A stretch of DNA of 64,000 nucleotides, from positions 62,001 to 126,000 of the forward strand of contig NZ_VOAZ01000005.1 in assembly GCF_008369115.1 (NCBI RefSeq). The letters are read 5' to 3'. The position numbers and the translations under genes are program-made. Positions 10,706 through 17,766 of the stretch are shown piece after piece; position 1 is the first letter of the stretch; each line of letters opens with the position of its first letter. Source of the DNA: Psychrobacter sp. ANT_WB68 (GTDB lineage: Bacteria; Pseudomonadota; Gammaproteobacteria; Pseudomonadales; Moraxellaceae). Under the pieces are notes generated by a model. That model was not told the DNA's origin. It searched no databases and saw only the letters and a program-made list of their open reading frames with translations.

Positions 10706-10741
10706 AGGGCATACCGTCATTGACCGTATGCCCTTTATTTT
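10706..10741 (+). terminator. Intrinsic terminator just inside attL
   Basis: A 9-bp stem, AGGGCATAC with GTATGCCCT (10706-10714 and 10726-10734), is followed by TTATTTT. It probably ends the tRNA-Pro transcript now that the native terminator lies beyond attR, and it shields the element from read-through. Confidence 0.75.
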
Positions 10742-10794
10742 GGGCATTTTTCAGGTTTTCACCACCTTATAGGTGTATGGCGTTCCATATAGAA

Positions 10795-10815
10795 TGTTGG
10801 TATTATTGTTGGTAT
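10795..10815 (+). repeat. Left copy of a 21-bp integrase arm-type repeat
   Basis: A sequence containing two TTGGTATT units spaced 12 bp recurs exactly at 21013-21033, just inside attR, in the same orientation. A further inverted TACCAAC/CCAACA cluster lies at 10831-10852, overlapping the integrase promoter region. Tyrosine integrases bind such arm sites, and overlap with the int promoter would allow autoregulation. Confidence 0.75.
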
Positions 10816-10857
10816 TGAGCAGCACCAACATGGACAATACCAACAAAGGATAGACCC

Positions 10858-12099
10858 ATGCCCCTAACCCATACAGGTATCAACAAGCTACAGCCTAGCC
10901 CCACCTCTATTGACACAAAACGACCTGATAAACACAGTGATGGTAACGGGCTGCAATTATGGGTGCGTTATACAGGCGTTAAGTCATGGATCAGTGCCTA
11001 CAGGTGGCAAGGCAAACAGCAAACCCTCACTATTGGCACTTATCCAGTAATGAGCCTCCAAAATGCACGCCAGCGCAATATTGAGATTAAACGCTTGATA
11101 GCTGATGGTGTGAACCCTAAAGACGATAAGAAAAAGACACAAGCAGACAATGATGGATCAAGGGCGTTCGATACGATAGCCCAGCGTTGGCATGATGACC
11201 GCAAGGCACATATTGCTGCTACTACCTATAGCCGTGATTACTCACAGTACCAACGCGATATTAAGCCCGTCATTGGTCACATGAATATAGAAGACATAAC
11301 CGCGCCTGATATTTTGGCTATCGGTAAAGCTATCGAAGCGAGGGGCGCGAGTGACATGGCAAGGCGTGCAATGCGTCAAACAGGGCAAATCTTTAAACAA
11401 GCCATACGTGAGGGCTTAACAAACATCAACCCAGCCAACGACCTAACCGAAGCTTTAAAACCGCATAAGGTGAAGCACCATAGCCGTATCACCAGCCAGC
11501 AATTACCAAAGCTACTACAAGACATTGATGCCTATGAGGGTGATCTACTGGTGAAGCTAGGCTTATGGTTTATGTGCTATACGTTTGTAAGAACGCAAGA
11601 ATTACGCTTTATGGAATGGAGCGAGATAGACTATAAAGCCAAGATATGGCGCATACCAGCCGACAAAATGAAAATGGATAGACCGCACTTAGTACCGCTT
11701 GCCCCTCAAACAATGGCAATCTTAGAACAGATCAAGGCGCTAGGGTTTTCGGATCAATACGTTTTCTTTAATACCTCAACCCGTAAGCCATACAGTACAA
11801 ACGCTTTTATCACTGCCCTATGGCGCATGGGTTATAAGGGCAGAATGACGGGGCACGGTTTCCGTGGACTTGCCAGCACTACCCTACACGAACAGGAATA
11901 CATGCACGAAGCGATAGAGCTACAGCTGGCACATGAGAAAGAAAACAAAATCAGTAAAGCCTATAACGGGGCGCAGCATTTACCCTACAGAACTAAGATG
12001 ATGAATGAGTGGGCAAACTTCATTGATGATGCTTACGCTGGCAAGATAGATAACTTGATCCGTGCAGACTTCAAACAACAAGCACAAAAGCATGGCTAA
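10858..12099 (+). CDS. Tyrosine recombinase integrase (DUF4102/P4 type)
   Basis: Site-specific recombinase of 413 residues. The N-terminal DUF4102-like arm-binding domain (about 5-90) shows SDGNGLQLWVRYTG and TLTIGTYPVMSLQNAR. A core-binding SAM-like domain (about 100-200) and the catalytic domain follow. Catalytic residues are visible: Arg245 in TFVRTQELRF, His333 and Arg336 in TGHGFRG, His359 in LAHEKEN and the Tyr nucleophile at 369 in SKAYNGA. It adjoins attL, as expected for tRNA-targeting P4-type integrases, and the protein appears intact and functional. Confidence 0.96.
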   Translation: MPLTHTGINKLQPSPTSIDTKRPDKHSDGNGLQLWVRYTGVKSWISAYRWQGKQQTLTIGTYPVMSLQNARQRNIEIKRLIADGVNPKDDKKKTQADNDGSRAFDTIAQRWHDDRKAHIAATTYSRDYSQYQRDIKPVIGHMNIEDITAPDILAIGKAIEARGASDMARRAMRQTGQIFKQAIREGLTNINPANDLTEALKPHKVKHHSRITSQQLPKLLQDIDAYEGDLLVKLGLWFMCYTFVRTQELRFMEWSEIDYKAKIWRIPADKMKMDRPHLVPLAPQTMAILEQIKALGFSDQYVFFNTSTRKPYSTNAFITALWRMGYKGRMTGHGFRGLASTTLHEQEYMHEAIELQLAHEKENKISKAYNGAQHLPYRTKMMNEWANFIDDAYAGKIDNLIRADFKQQAQKHG

Positions 12100-12145
12100 T
12101 ATCATGCTGTAATGACCATACAAGGCTAGGACTAATTACCCGAAA

Positions 12146-12174
12146 GCCAGCCGTTCACACACCTTTAGGCTGGC
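12146..12174 (+). promoter_or_regulatory. Leader hairpin presenting an anti-SD loop
   Basis: GCCAGCC (12146-12152) pairs perfectly with GGCTGGC (12168-12174). The 15-nt loop ends in CACACCTTTA (12158-12167), the exact complement of the two tandem TAAAGGTGTG copies at 12198-12217, which include the ribosome-binding site of the next gene. There is no T-tract, so it is not a plain terminator. A related hairpin precedes the AlpA-type gene. Confidence 0.6.
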
Positions 12175-12197
12175 ACTGCCTTGCACCTACTTTGATT

Positions 12198-12217
12198 TAA
12201 AGGTGTGTAAAGGTGTG
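12198..12217 (+). repeat. Perfect tandem 10-bp repeat overlapping a ribosome-binding site
   Basis: TAAAGGTGTG occurs twice in direct succession, and the second copy places AAGGTG four bases before the ATG at 12222. It may be a protein operator, an RNA pairing target for the upstream hairpin loop, or both. Confidence 0.75.
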
Positions 12218-12221
12218 AATT

Positions 12222-13064
12222 ATGCAAGATAGTCCATCATTTACAGAACTTCATAACATCATAGAATATGCCGAAAGTAATGTTGATACCATTTTAAAGA
12301 TAGATGAAAGGTTAAGTTTCTATTTAAGGGCGCTTGAAGTTAGTACTAAAATCAATATGCTTGGAATGCACCAAATATCTACGGGCTATCCAAATGAGAT
12401 AAAAAACTTATTAGCAAAGGCGGTACAGGTAGAAGCAGCGATATTTTATACCTGTATAGCGTGTGATTATGGGTTCACATATTCTCAACCACGAGTAATA
12501 GATTTTCATGAGGCAAGGTTGTTTGTCACAAGGTTTTTTATAGAGAACTACAAAACAATGGATAGGTTTTCACTATGCGAACAATTATATTTTACCAATC
12601 AAGATAAGAATTTTTTAGCCGTGTTAGCTGAAAATAAAAATACTGTTTTTCACCCTGTTATTATATTCAAAGCTTTATATACCTCAATATTAGCCCAGCT
12701 TTATGCTTTAGCTGATAGGGAAGATGACGCTCTTAGCAGTTTAATGAATGCATCATTCTTCTATGGTGCAGAAATACAATCCAGTATGCCAATAACAGAA
12801 CAGCAGGCACAAAACCTAATTGATTTTGATATTAGTAAAAGAACCCAAAAAGCTAATGAAGCAAGATGGCAGGGTCATGTAGAGCGCCTAAGACGTAAAT
12901 ACTTAGAATTAGACGAAAGTCGTCAAGGTAGTGCAGATAAAAAACCAACTATCAAAGCAGTAGCGCAATGGATATATGAGCATCATAATGAACAAGAATT
13001 AGAGCTTGAAACTATTAGAGATCATCTTAGCAAAGCCCGTAGGGGAATTTTTACTAACGATTAA
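12222..13064 (+). CDS. Hypothetical protein of the mobile element
   Basis: I do not recognise this 280-residue protein. It has no signal peptide or membrane segment and looks mostly alpha-helical. The C-terminal third is basic and charged (SKRTQKANEARWQGHVERLR), then KPTIKAVAQWIYEHHNEQE, which could form a helix-turn-helix-like DNA-binding unit. It stands alone between the integrase and the regulator cluster, with a leader carrying tandem repeats over its ribosome-binding site. By position it could be a regulator or an immunity/exclusion factor; this is inference only. Confidence 0.75.
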   Translation: MQDSPSFTELHNIIEYAESNVDTILKIDERLSFYLRALEVSTKINMLGMHQISTGYPNEIKNLLAKAVQVEAAIFYTCIACDYGFTYSQPRVIDFHEARLFVTRFFIENYKTMDRFSLCEQLYFTNQDKNFLAVLAENKNTVFHPVIIFKALYTSILAQLYALADREDDALSSLMNASFFYGAEIQSSMPITEQQAQNLIDFDISKRTQKANEARWQGHVERLRRKYLELDESRQGSADKKPTIKAVAQWIYEHHNEQELELETIRDHLSKARRGIFTND

Positions 13065-13101
13065 TAAATAGTATCTGCAATGCAAACACTACTATTTACA
13101 T

Positions 13102-13147
13102 CGTAAGCAATACTAGTTGCAGCGTAAGCAATGACGGTTACGCTGCA
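13102..13147 (+). promoter_or_regulatory. Putative operator upstream of the AlpA-type gene
   Basis: CGTAAGCAAT occurs at 13102-13111 and again at 13123-13132, exactly 21 bp apart (two helical turns). The second copy overlaps a perfect 10-bp inverted repeat, TGCAGCGTAA with TTACGCTGCA (13118-13127 and 13138-13147). This combination suggests a binding site for a dimeric regulator, possibly AlpA, KilA-N or the upstream unknown protein. Confidence 0.55.
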
Positions 13148-13192
13148 TAACTATTCTACACTCTACTACCACCCCATAAGATAGCCCATGTA

Positions 13193-13215
13193 AGCCGTAG
13201 AACACCTTTACGGCT
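13193..13215 (+). promoter_or_regulatory. Second leader hairpin with an ACACCTTTA loop
   Basis: AGCCGTA (13193-13199) pairs with TACGGCT (13209-13215) around a 9-nt loop. The run ACACCTTTA (13202-13210) is shared exactly with the hairpin at 12146-12174, and the flanks (AAGCC before, GGCT after) also match. It lies 25 bp before the AlpA-type start codon. Confidence 0.55.
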
Positions 13216-13239
13216 CAACAAACTACATGGAGCTAGAAC

Positions 13240-13530
13240 ATGGCACACCCAACCCAAAACACCCCAGTAATTCCTTTTACTGATGATACCTCGCACGATA
13301 CCGAACCAACCACCGAAAACTATCAAGCTATGCAAATGCCTACTACTGGTATGGGCAGGGCTAAAGATATTCTGCCGTTCCTACCTTTTAGTAAAACCAC
13401 CCTTTTTGAATGGTCAAAAGATGGACGTTTCCCAGCTGGCAAAAAGCTAAGCCCTACTATGACCGCATGGAATTATTCAGACATTCACGAATGGCTTAAT
13501 TCTCACACCTCAACCACTAGCGAGGTGTAA
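13240..13530 (+). CDS. AlpA-type excisionase/transcriptional regulator
   Basis: A 96-residue protein with a disordered N-terminal 35 residues and then a MerR-like winged helix-turn-helix: AKDILPFLPFSKTTLFEWSK followed by GRFPAGKKLSPTMTAWNYSDIHEWL. AlpA proteins of P4-like elements activate or control integrase/excision or late satellite genes. It opens a tight run of genes (3-bp spacing to the next). Two candidate regulatory structures lie in its 175-bp upstream region. Confidence 0.88.
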   Translation: MAHPTQNTPVIPFTDDTSHDTEPTTENYQAMQMPTTGMGRAKDILPFLPFSKTTLFEWSKDGRFPAGKKLSPTMTAWNYSDIHEWLNSHTSTTSEV

Positions 13531-13533
13531 CCC

Positions 13534-13776
13534 ATGAACACACGGCAAACAAAGCAAAAATACAAACAAATCATTCTTAATCACATGCTGGCAGGCAAAA
13601 GCCTATCCACTTATGAAGCGTACGACCTCTATAACATAACGTGCTTTTTACAGCGTATCAGTGAGCTAAGAGATCAAGGCGTAACTATTCAAGATGAATG
13701 GGTAAAGAATAACGACAAACGCTTTAAACGCTACTGGATAGATCAACCAATACCGCAAACCGTAGAGGGGGTGTAA
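13534..13776 (+). CDS. Small helix-turn-helix-like protein
   Basis: Basic 80-residue protein: KQIILNHMLAGKSLSTYEAY, then LYNITCFLQRISELRDQGV and a short beta-like tail with FKRYWIDQP. The pattern resembles small winged-helix proteins of phages and satellites, in which a helix-turn-helix is followed by a hairpin. It sits between the AlpA-type and KilA-N genes with 3-bp and 2-bp gaps, so it is almost certainly co-transcribed. The role is presumably regulatory; no closer assignment can be made by eye. Confidence 0.75.
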   Translation: MNTRQTKQKYKQIILNHMLAGKSLSTYEAYDLYNITCFLQRISELRDQGVTIQDEWVKNNDKRFKRYWIDQPIPQTVEGV

Positions 13777-13778
13777 TC

Positions 13779-14306
13779 ATGCTTACTATCTCAAACAGCA
13801 CCATAAATATGAAAGACGGGCTTTATTCACTCAATGACCTACATAAAGTAAGTGGTAGAAGCCAAAAACATAAGCCAGCAAACTTCATGCGATTAGAAAA
13901 CACAAAAGCCTTGATTGACGAAATAGAGCGTTGCTCAGATATGAGCAACGGAACAAATTCAACAGCTTACAAGGTTATTCAAGGTGGTGACTCAGAACAG
14001 CAAGGCACATTTGTATGCCGTGAGCTTGTCTATAGTTATGCAATGTGGATTAGCCCACGTTTTCAACTACTCGTTATACGTGCCTTTGACTCAATAGCTA
14101 ATCAGCAAAAGCAACTTAGCCAGCGACTCAACGATTTATGCCATGACTTAAAGGTGGTTGATGATGGACTCACTAGCGCAGGGCGTTTCCTTTGCGTTGG
14201 TGGTAAGCAGATCAAGCCACAAATACAGAAAGATATTGATAGTACCCTAAAGCAGATGCAGCCAAGTCTTTTCAACGTGGAGGAGATAAGAAATGAGCAA
14301 AGATAA
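13779..14306 (+). CDS. KilA-N domain protein
   Basis: A 175-residue protein with an N-terminal KilA-N DNA-binding domain (about 10-110): MKDGLYSLNDLHKVSGRSQK, NFMRLENTKALIDEI, then the signature FVCRELVYSYAMWISPRFQL and VIRAFDSI. KilA-N proteins in phages and satellites act as antirepressors or DNA-binding regulators. The C-terminal 65 residues look helical. Its 3' end overlaps the next start by 14 bp. Confidence 0.9.
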   Translation: MLTISNSTINMKDGLYSLNDLHKVSGRSQKHKPANFMRLENTKALIDEIERCSDMSNGTNSTAYKVIQGGDSEQQGTFVCRELVYSYAMWISPRFQLLVIRAFDSIANQQKQLSQRLNDLCHDLKVVDDGLTSAGRFLCVGGKQIKPQIQKDIDSTLKQMQPSLFNVEEIRNEQR

Positions 14307-14829
14307 CAGAACCAATCTAACAGCCAACCACGGGGCATACGGTCGCAAACAGACAGGCAAACGTGGCTTACTACTTAGCTTTATTATATTCATGTCATGG
14401 GTAGCAGGTATCGGCTTGCTACTCTCACTAATCGCTTGCCAGTCAGTCAACGCAAAATTAATTGCAACCGATGATAGCAGCGGTTACTATATAGACCTCT
14501 CAAAAAAACACGCAAGCGGACAGCCAATCCGTAAACTTTTGGCTTTTTTTGTGCCTGTCATTGGTATGGACTCTCAATCCTCAATCAAACAGACAGACAC
14601 TGCCTCACAAGCGCACCTGAGCGCGACAAGGGGGCAAACCATCATATCTATAGCAAATCACTTGCTAACCGACTATGACGGGTTGACGCTGCAAAATAAA
14701 ATAGCCTTTGGGCGAATATGCAGGGCGGTTGCTTGCGTGACCGAGAGTAAGACCCGTCACCCTATACTTTTACCGTATAGCGTGACACATACTCAAAAAA
14801 CAACGCAAGGAGGGCATTATCATGCCTAA
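14293..14829 (+). CDS. Hypothetical protein with one or two hydrophobic segments
   Basis: A 178-residue protein I do not recognise. A strongly hydrophobic stretch (about 24-50, LLLSFIIFMSWVAGIGLLLS then LIACQS) looks like a membrane anchor, and a weaker one lies near 80-90. It overlaps the KilA-N gene by 14 bp and the next gene by 8 bp, with GGAGGAG before its ATG. A terminator-like hairpin followed by seven T lies inside it (14522-14550), so expression past that point may be limited. Confidence 0.65.
   Translation: MSKDNRTNLTANHGAYGRKQTGKRGLLLSFIIFMSWVAGIGLLLSLIACQSVNAKLIATDDSSGYYIDLSKKHASGQPIRKLLAFFVPVIGMDSQSSIKQTDTASQAHLSATRGQTIISIANHLLTDYDGLTLQNKIAFGRICRAVACVTESKTRHPILLPYSVTHTQKTTQGGHYHA
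14522..14550 (+). terminator. Terminator-like hairpin inside a coding region
   Basis: AGCCAA (14522-14527) pairs with TTGGCT (14539-14544) and runs straight into seven T (14544-14550). An A-rich run lies about 15 bp upstream. Its place inside an open frame, upstream of the replication gene, would allow attenuation. It may instead be chance in codons for FF. Confidence 0.35.
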
Positions 14830-15193
14830 TTCAATCCGTAAAACCTCAAACAACCAAACCACTACTAACAGCCCCCAAGCGATTGACGCGCAATCACGCC
14901 AGCGCAAAGTAATTGACGTTACATTTGCAGACGATGACGAAGTAATTTTAATGCCGTCTATCATGCTGTCCGATATTGCATGTGACCTGACAGGCGCTAT
15001 CACTGTATTAAATGATATTGGCGCACTCCTACACCTTATCTACAAGCAAGAAATAACACCCAGCCAAGCTATGTCTATGGCGCGTCTATCACATGATGCA
15101 GCCGATACATGGGCTAATCTGCTATGCAGTCAATTAAATATCATCAATGAACCACTAGCCATGACAGGTTACGGCAAGGAGGGCAGCCAATGA
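14822..15193 (+). CDS. Hypothetical protein of the mobile element
   Basis: A 123-residue acidic-to-neutral protein that I do not recognise. A polar N-terminal tail (1-30) is followed by VIDVTFADDDEVILMPSIML and a helical region (about 50-105) ending LLCSQLNIINEPLAM. An AAGGAGGG box lies a few bases before the ATG. It overlaps the previous gene by 8 bp and the following basic peptide by 4 bp (ATGA), so it belongs to the same operon as the DUF3987 protein. Confidence 0.7.
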   Translation: MPNSIRKTSNNQTTTNSPQAIDAQSRQRKVIDVTFADDDEVILMPSIMLSDIACDLTGAITVLNDIGALLHLIYKQEITPSQAMSMARLSHDAADTWANLLCSQLNIINEPLAMTGYGKEGSQ

Positions 15194-15303
15194 AACGCTA
15201 CCCACCAAAGCAAAGCCGTAAGCATGCCAAGCGCAAAAGCTACTATAAAAAATATAGAGCCACGCGCCAGCCGAACCAGTCGCAAGCAAGGGGGAACAGA
15301 TGA
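15190..15303 (+). CDS. Highly basic 37-residue peptide
   Basis: A short frame, MKRYPPKQSRKHAKRKSYYK and onwards, has 14 Lys/Arg and no acidic residues. Its start overlaps the upstream stop (ATGA, 15190-15193) and its stop overlaps the DUF3987 start (ATGA, 15300-15303). This double coupling argues that it is translated. It may bind nucleic acid or serve mainly to couple translation to the replication gene; no family was recognised. Confidence 0.6.
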   Translation: MKRYPPKQSRKHAKRKSYYKKYRATRQPNQSQARGNR

Positions 15304-17417
15304 CTACCACACAACAAACAGACAGCCATCAAAAAGCCCATGCATTTAGCACAGGCTTTGAAATGGTAAATCGATTTAATGCAGCCACACGGCAAGGGCT
15401 GGCAGATGACAATACGCTACTAAACTTCTACAACCTATGTGAGCAGTTAGGCATACAAGATAAGCTATTGCTCATTGATGATAATATTACCATAACCACA
15501 GGCTTTGATACAGGAACGATAGCGCCCACAGCTGGCACGATAGGGCTAGTATTAAGCAGCAATCAAGATCAACCCGTTACCATTGGCAGCATAACGCCTA
15601 ATGGCAGTCAAAAACCGTTAATCATTGACCGTATGCAGCCGTCTGCCTTAATCATTGGGACGTTAGATAGCACCCGTGAGCTGATAGCCGTTGATAACTT
15701 AGACGATGCAGTAATGCTTGCTCAATGCTTAATAAATGACAATGTTACGGTATTAACAAGCCTTGATAGTCTGTTATTTAATGGCATGGTAAAGCATTTT
15801 GCCGAAGCCTACCCCGTAACTATTTTTACCACCATAGATAAAAAAGATAAGGCATGTAAGCCGCTGGCAGGTTGCAATGTCAAAGCGGTTATTACTGTTT
15901 TTGATGTGCTGCTACAGTTAGATAACCATTCTACCTATGCCGACATACTAGCGGACAGTGATACAACCATACTCGATCTACAGGCTGAAATATGGGGCGA
16001 ACCTGAACCATTAGCCAATAATCCAAACAAGCCCACGCCCTACCCTATAGATGCGTTCACAGGCTTACTACAGCACGTTGTTAAAGCAGTGGCACACTAC
16101 ACGCAAGCACCGACTGCAATCGCAGGACAATGCGTTTTAGGGGCATTGGCACACATGGGGCAGCGGTTTATTGATGCGCCAATGGGGCACGGTTATATGC
16201 CAACCAGTCTAATATTAATCACAGAGGGCGAAAGTGGTAGCGGCAAGTCACAAGCAATGGGCTTAACTCACTTCAAAATACGTGAGTATGAAAAGCAGCT
16301 ATATGCTGATTATCTTATTGAGCTGTCATCATGGGAAAATGACAGGGTAAGCCTAAAAGGTAAGGAGTTAGCCGACTTCTTAGAGTCCAACCCAAAGCCC
16401 CAAAACCCTAAGACCATGTTTAAAGAAGCAACCATTGAGCCGATACTCGATAAGTTTATTGATGGCAGTATTAGTAACGCTTCATGGACAACAGACGAAG
16501 CCGCCCAATTCTTTAATGGTCACACCATGAAAGGTGATACCGCAGGCAATGCCCTATCATCATTGACGACCCTTTATAGTGATGGTGAGGTGTCCCGTTT
16601 ACGCTCGCAAAAGTCTGCCTATGCTACACCACATACAGACGCTTACAACGTGCGTATGACGCTATTACTACAAGGACAGCGCGTTATCTTAGAGCCAGCA
16701 CTAGCCGACCCCGTGATGAATGGACAAGGCTTTTTAGCCCGTGCCTTGATTGCTTGTCCCGAAGACTTGCGAGGTCAAAGAGTATGGAACGATGAACAGC
16801 GCAATAACGAAAGCCCTTATGATAATCCGCACTTAATAGAATACTGGTCACGCTGCCAGAGCTTACTTGATCCATTGCCAGCCAATCTACCCAATGACAG
16901 CACAGGCGCACCACAGCGCATTAAAATGCAATGGGCAGACAAGCAGACTAGGCAAGTCTTTAGCGACTTCAAACAGGCAATAGAAGACAGACAGGCACAG
17001 GGGCAGCCGTTAGAGTATCTAAAAGCGTATGCCTCACGCATGGCAGAAAATGCGAGCCGTATTGCGTCATTAATGGCGTTCTTTGATGGGCGCAAGGCAA
17101 TCACTACTGATGATATTAAACGGGCTTTTATGTTGGTTGAGTATTCAACAGCCGAACGCTTACGCTACCTTGATGCAACGCCAACAGGTGAGCAGAACGA
17201 CAGTGAGAAGTTAAGCAGCTGGCTAGTGGATAAAGCGAGGGGTAAAAATCCACCTATCTTGAATAAGTCGTTTGTATCGCAAAATGCACCTAATGCGATT
17301 AGAGGTAAGAAACTTAATAGCTTACTTGATGACTTAGAAAGCATGGGGCACGTTCGGTTAGAAAATGAGGGGCGCAGGCGTTTAGTGTGTATTAATCCAA
17401 AGCTAATTAATGAATAG
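15300..17417 (+). CDS. DUF3987 P-loop replication protein (primase/helicase-like)
   Basis: A 705-residue protein. The N-terminal 230 residues may be a degenerate Toprim-like domain (uncertain). A DUF3987 ATPase region follows, with TPYPIDAFTGLLQHVVKAVA and a Walker A GESGSGKS at 310-317. Further conserved segments are WTTDEAAQFF, LYSDGEVSRLRSQKSAY and LLLQGQRVILEPALAD. The C-terminus (about 620-705) looks like a winged helix. DUF3987 proteins are common in satellites, IMEs and prophage remnants and are thought to unwind or prime at the element's own origin. It is the last gene of the operon, and a terminator follows at 17669. Confidence 0.9.
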   Translation: MTTTQQTDSHQKAHAFSTGFEMVNRFNAATRQGLADDNTLLNFYNLCEQLGIQDKLLLIDDNITITTGFDTGTIAPTAGTIGLVLSSNQDQPVTIGSITPNGSQKPLIIDRMQPSALIIGTLDSTRELIAVDNLDDAVMLAQCLINDNVTVLTSLDSLLFNGMVKHFAEAYPVTIFTTIDKKDKACKPLAGCNVKAVITVFDVLLQLDNHSTYADILADSDTTILDLQAEIWGEPEPLANNPNKPTPYPIDAFTGLLQHVVKAVAHYTQAPTAIAGQCVLGALAHMGQRFIDAPMGHGYMPTSLILITEGESGSGKSQAMGLTHFKIREYEKQLYADYLIELSSWENDRVSLKGKELADFLESNPKPQNPKTMFKEATIEPILDKFIDGSISNASWTTDEAAQFFNGHTMKGDTAGNALSSLTTLYSDGEVSRLRSQKSAYATPHTDAYNVRMTLLLQGQRVILEPALADPVMNGQGFLARALIACPEDLRGQRVWNDEQRNNESPYDNPHLIEYWSRCQSLLDPLPANLPNDSTGAPQRIKMQWADKQTRQVFSDFKQAIEDRQAQGQPLEYLKAYASRMAENASRIASLMAFFDGRKAITTDDIKRAFMLVEYSTAERLRYLDATPTGEQNDSEKLSSWLVDKARGKNPPILNKSFVSQNAPNAIRGKKLNSLLDDLESMGHVRLENEGRRRLVCINPKLINE

Positions 17418-17668
17418 CTAACCTTAGCTACCCTTAAAAAGCTGCTAAACTTGCTAAACTTCATATAGCCCTTGCCAGTCAAGGGCTTAGCTTTAGGTAA
17501 GCCACTGCTAAGCATTGCTATACTTGCTAAACACGGCTAACATTTAGCGGAACTATAGCAACTTTAGCAGGACGTTAGCAGCTGCTAACTAAGCTACAAG
17601 CTATAATTGGTAAGGCTTAGATGAAATTTAGCAAGTTTAGCGACTTTTTGTATGTATAAAACTATATT
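17418..17668. repeat. GCTAA/TTAGC iteron-like cluster
   Basis: At least a dozen copies of GCTAA or its reverse TTAGC occur between the DUF3987 stop and its terminator, many spaced 9-11 bp. Examples are GCTAAACTT twice in tandem at 17444-17461, GCTAAGCATTGCTATACTTG near 17507-17526 and TTTAGCAAGTTTAGCGAC near 17627-17644. No gene is present. Short phased repeats next to a replication protein gene suggest an origin or a replication-control site. Confidence 0.65.
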
Positions 17669-17695
17669 GGCAGGCGTTTATCGCCTGCCTTTTTT
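17669..17695 (+). terminator. Intrinsic terminator after the DUF3987 operon
   Basis: GGCAGGCG (17669-17676) pairs with CGCCTGCC (17682-17689) around a 5-nt loop and is followed by six T. The T-tract continues into a 20-bp sequence that recurs at 18227-18246 on the other side of the next gene. Confidence 0.9.
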
Positions 17696-17710
17696 ATAGT
17701 GTAAAGAAAC
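17691..17710 (+). repeat. Left copy of a 20-bp direct repeat flanking the lipoprotein gene
   Basis: The sequence TTTTTATAGTGTAAAGAAAC is identical at 18227-18246. The hairpin-forming DNA immediately before each copy is also related (GGCAGGCGTTTAT versus GGTAGGCATTTAT), so the duplicated unit is about 45 bp. Confidence 0.85.
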
Positions 17711-17766
17711 TGAACTATAATCGTGTTAATCTATAGCTTATTGAATAAATATTAACAGGCAGACAA

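Noticed and set aside
10858-15303. Toxin-antitoxin or restriction-modification system among the small genes of the element
   Set aside because: No toxin fold, methylase or nuclease motif is recognisable; AlpA, HTH and KilA-N fit regulatory roles better.
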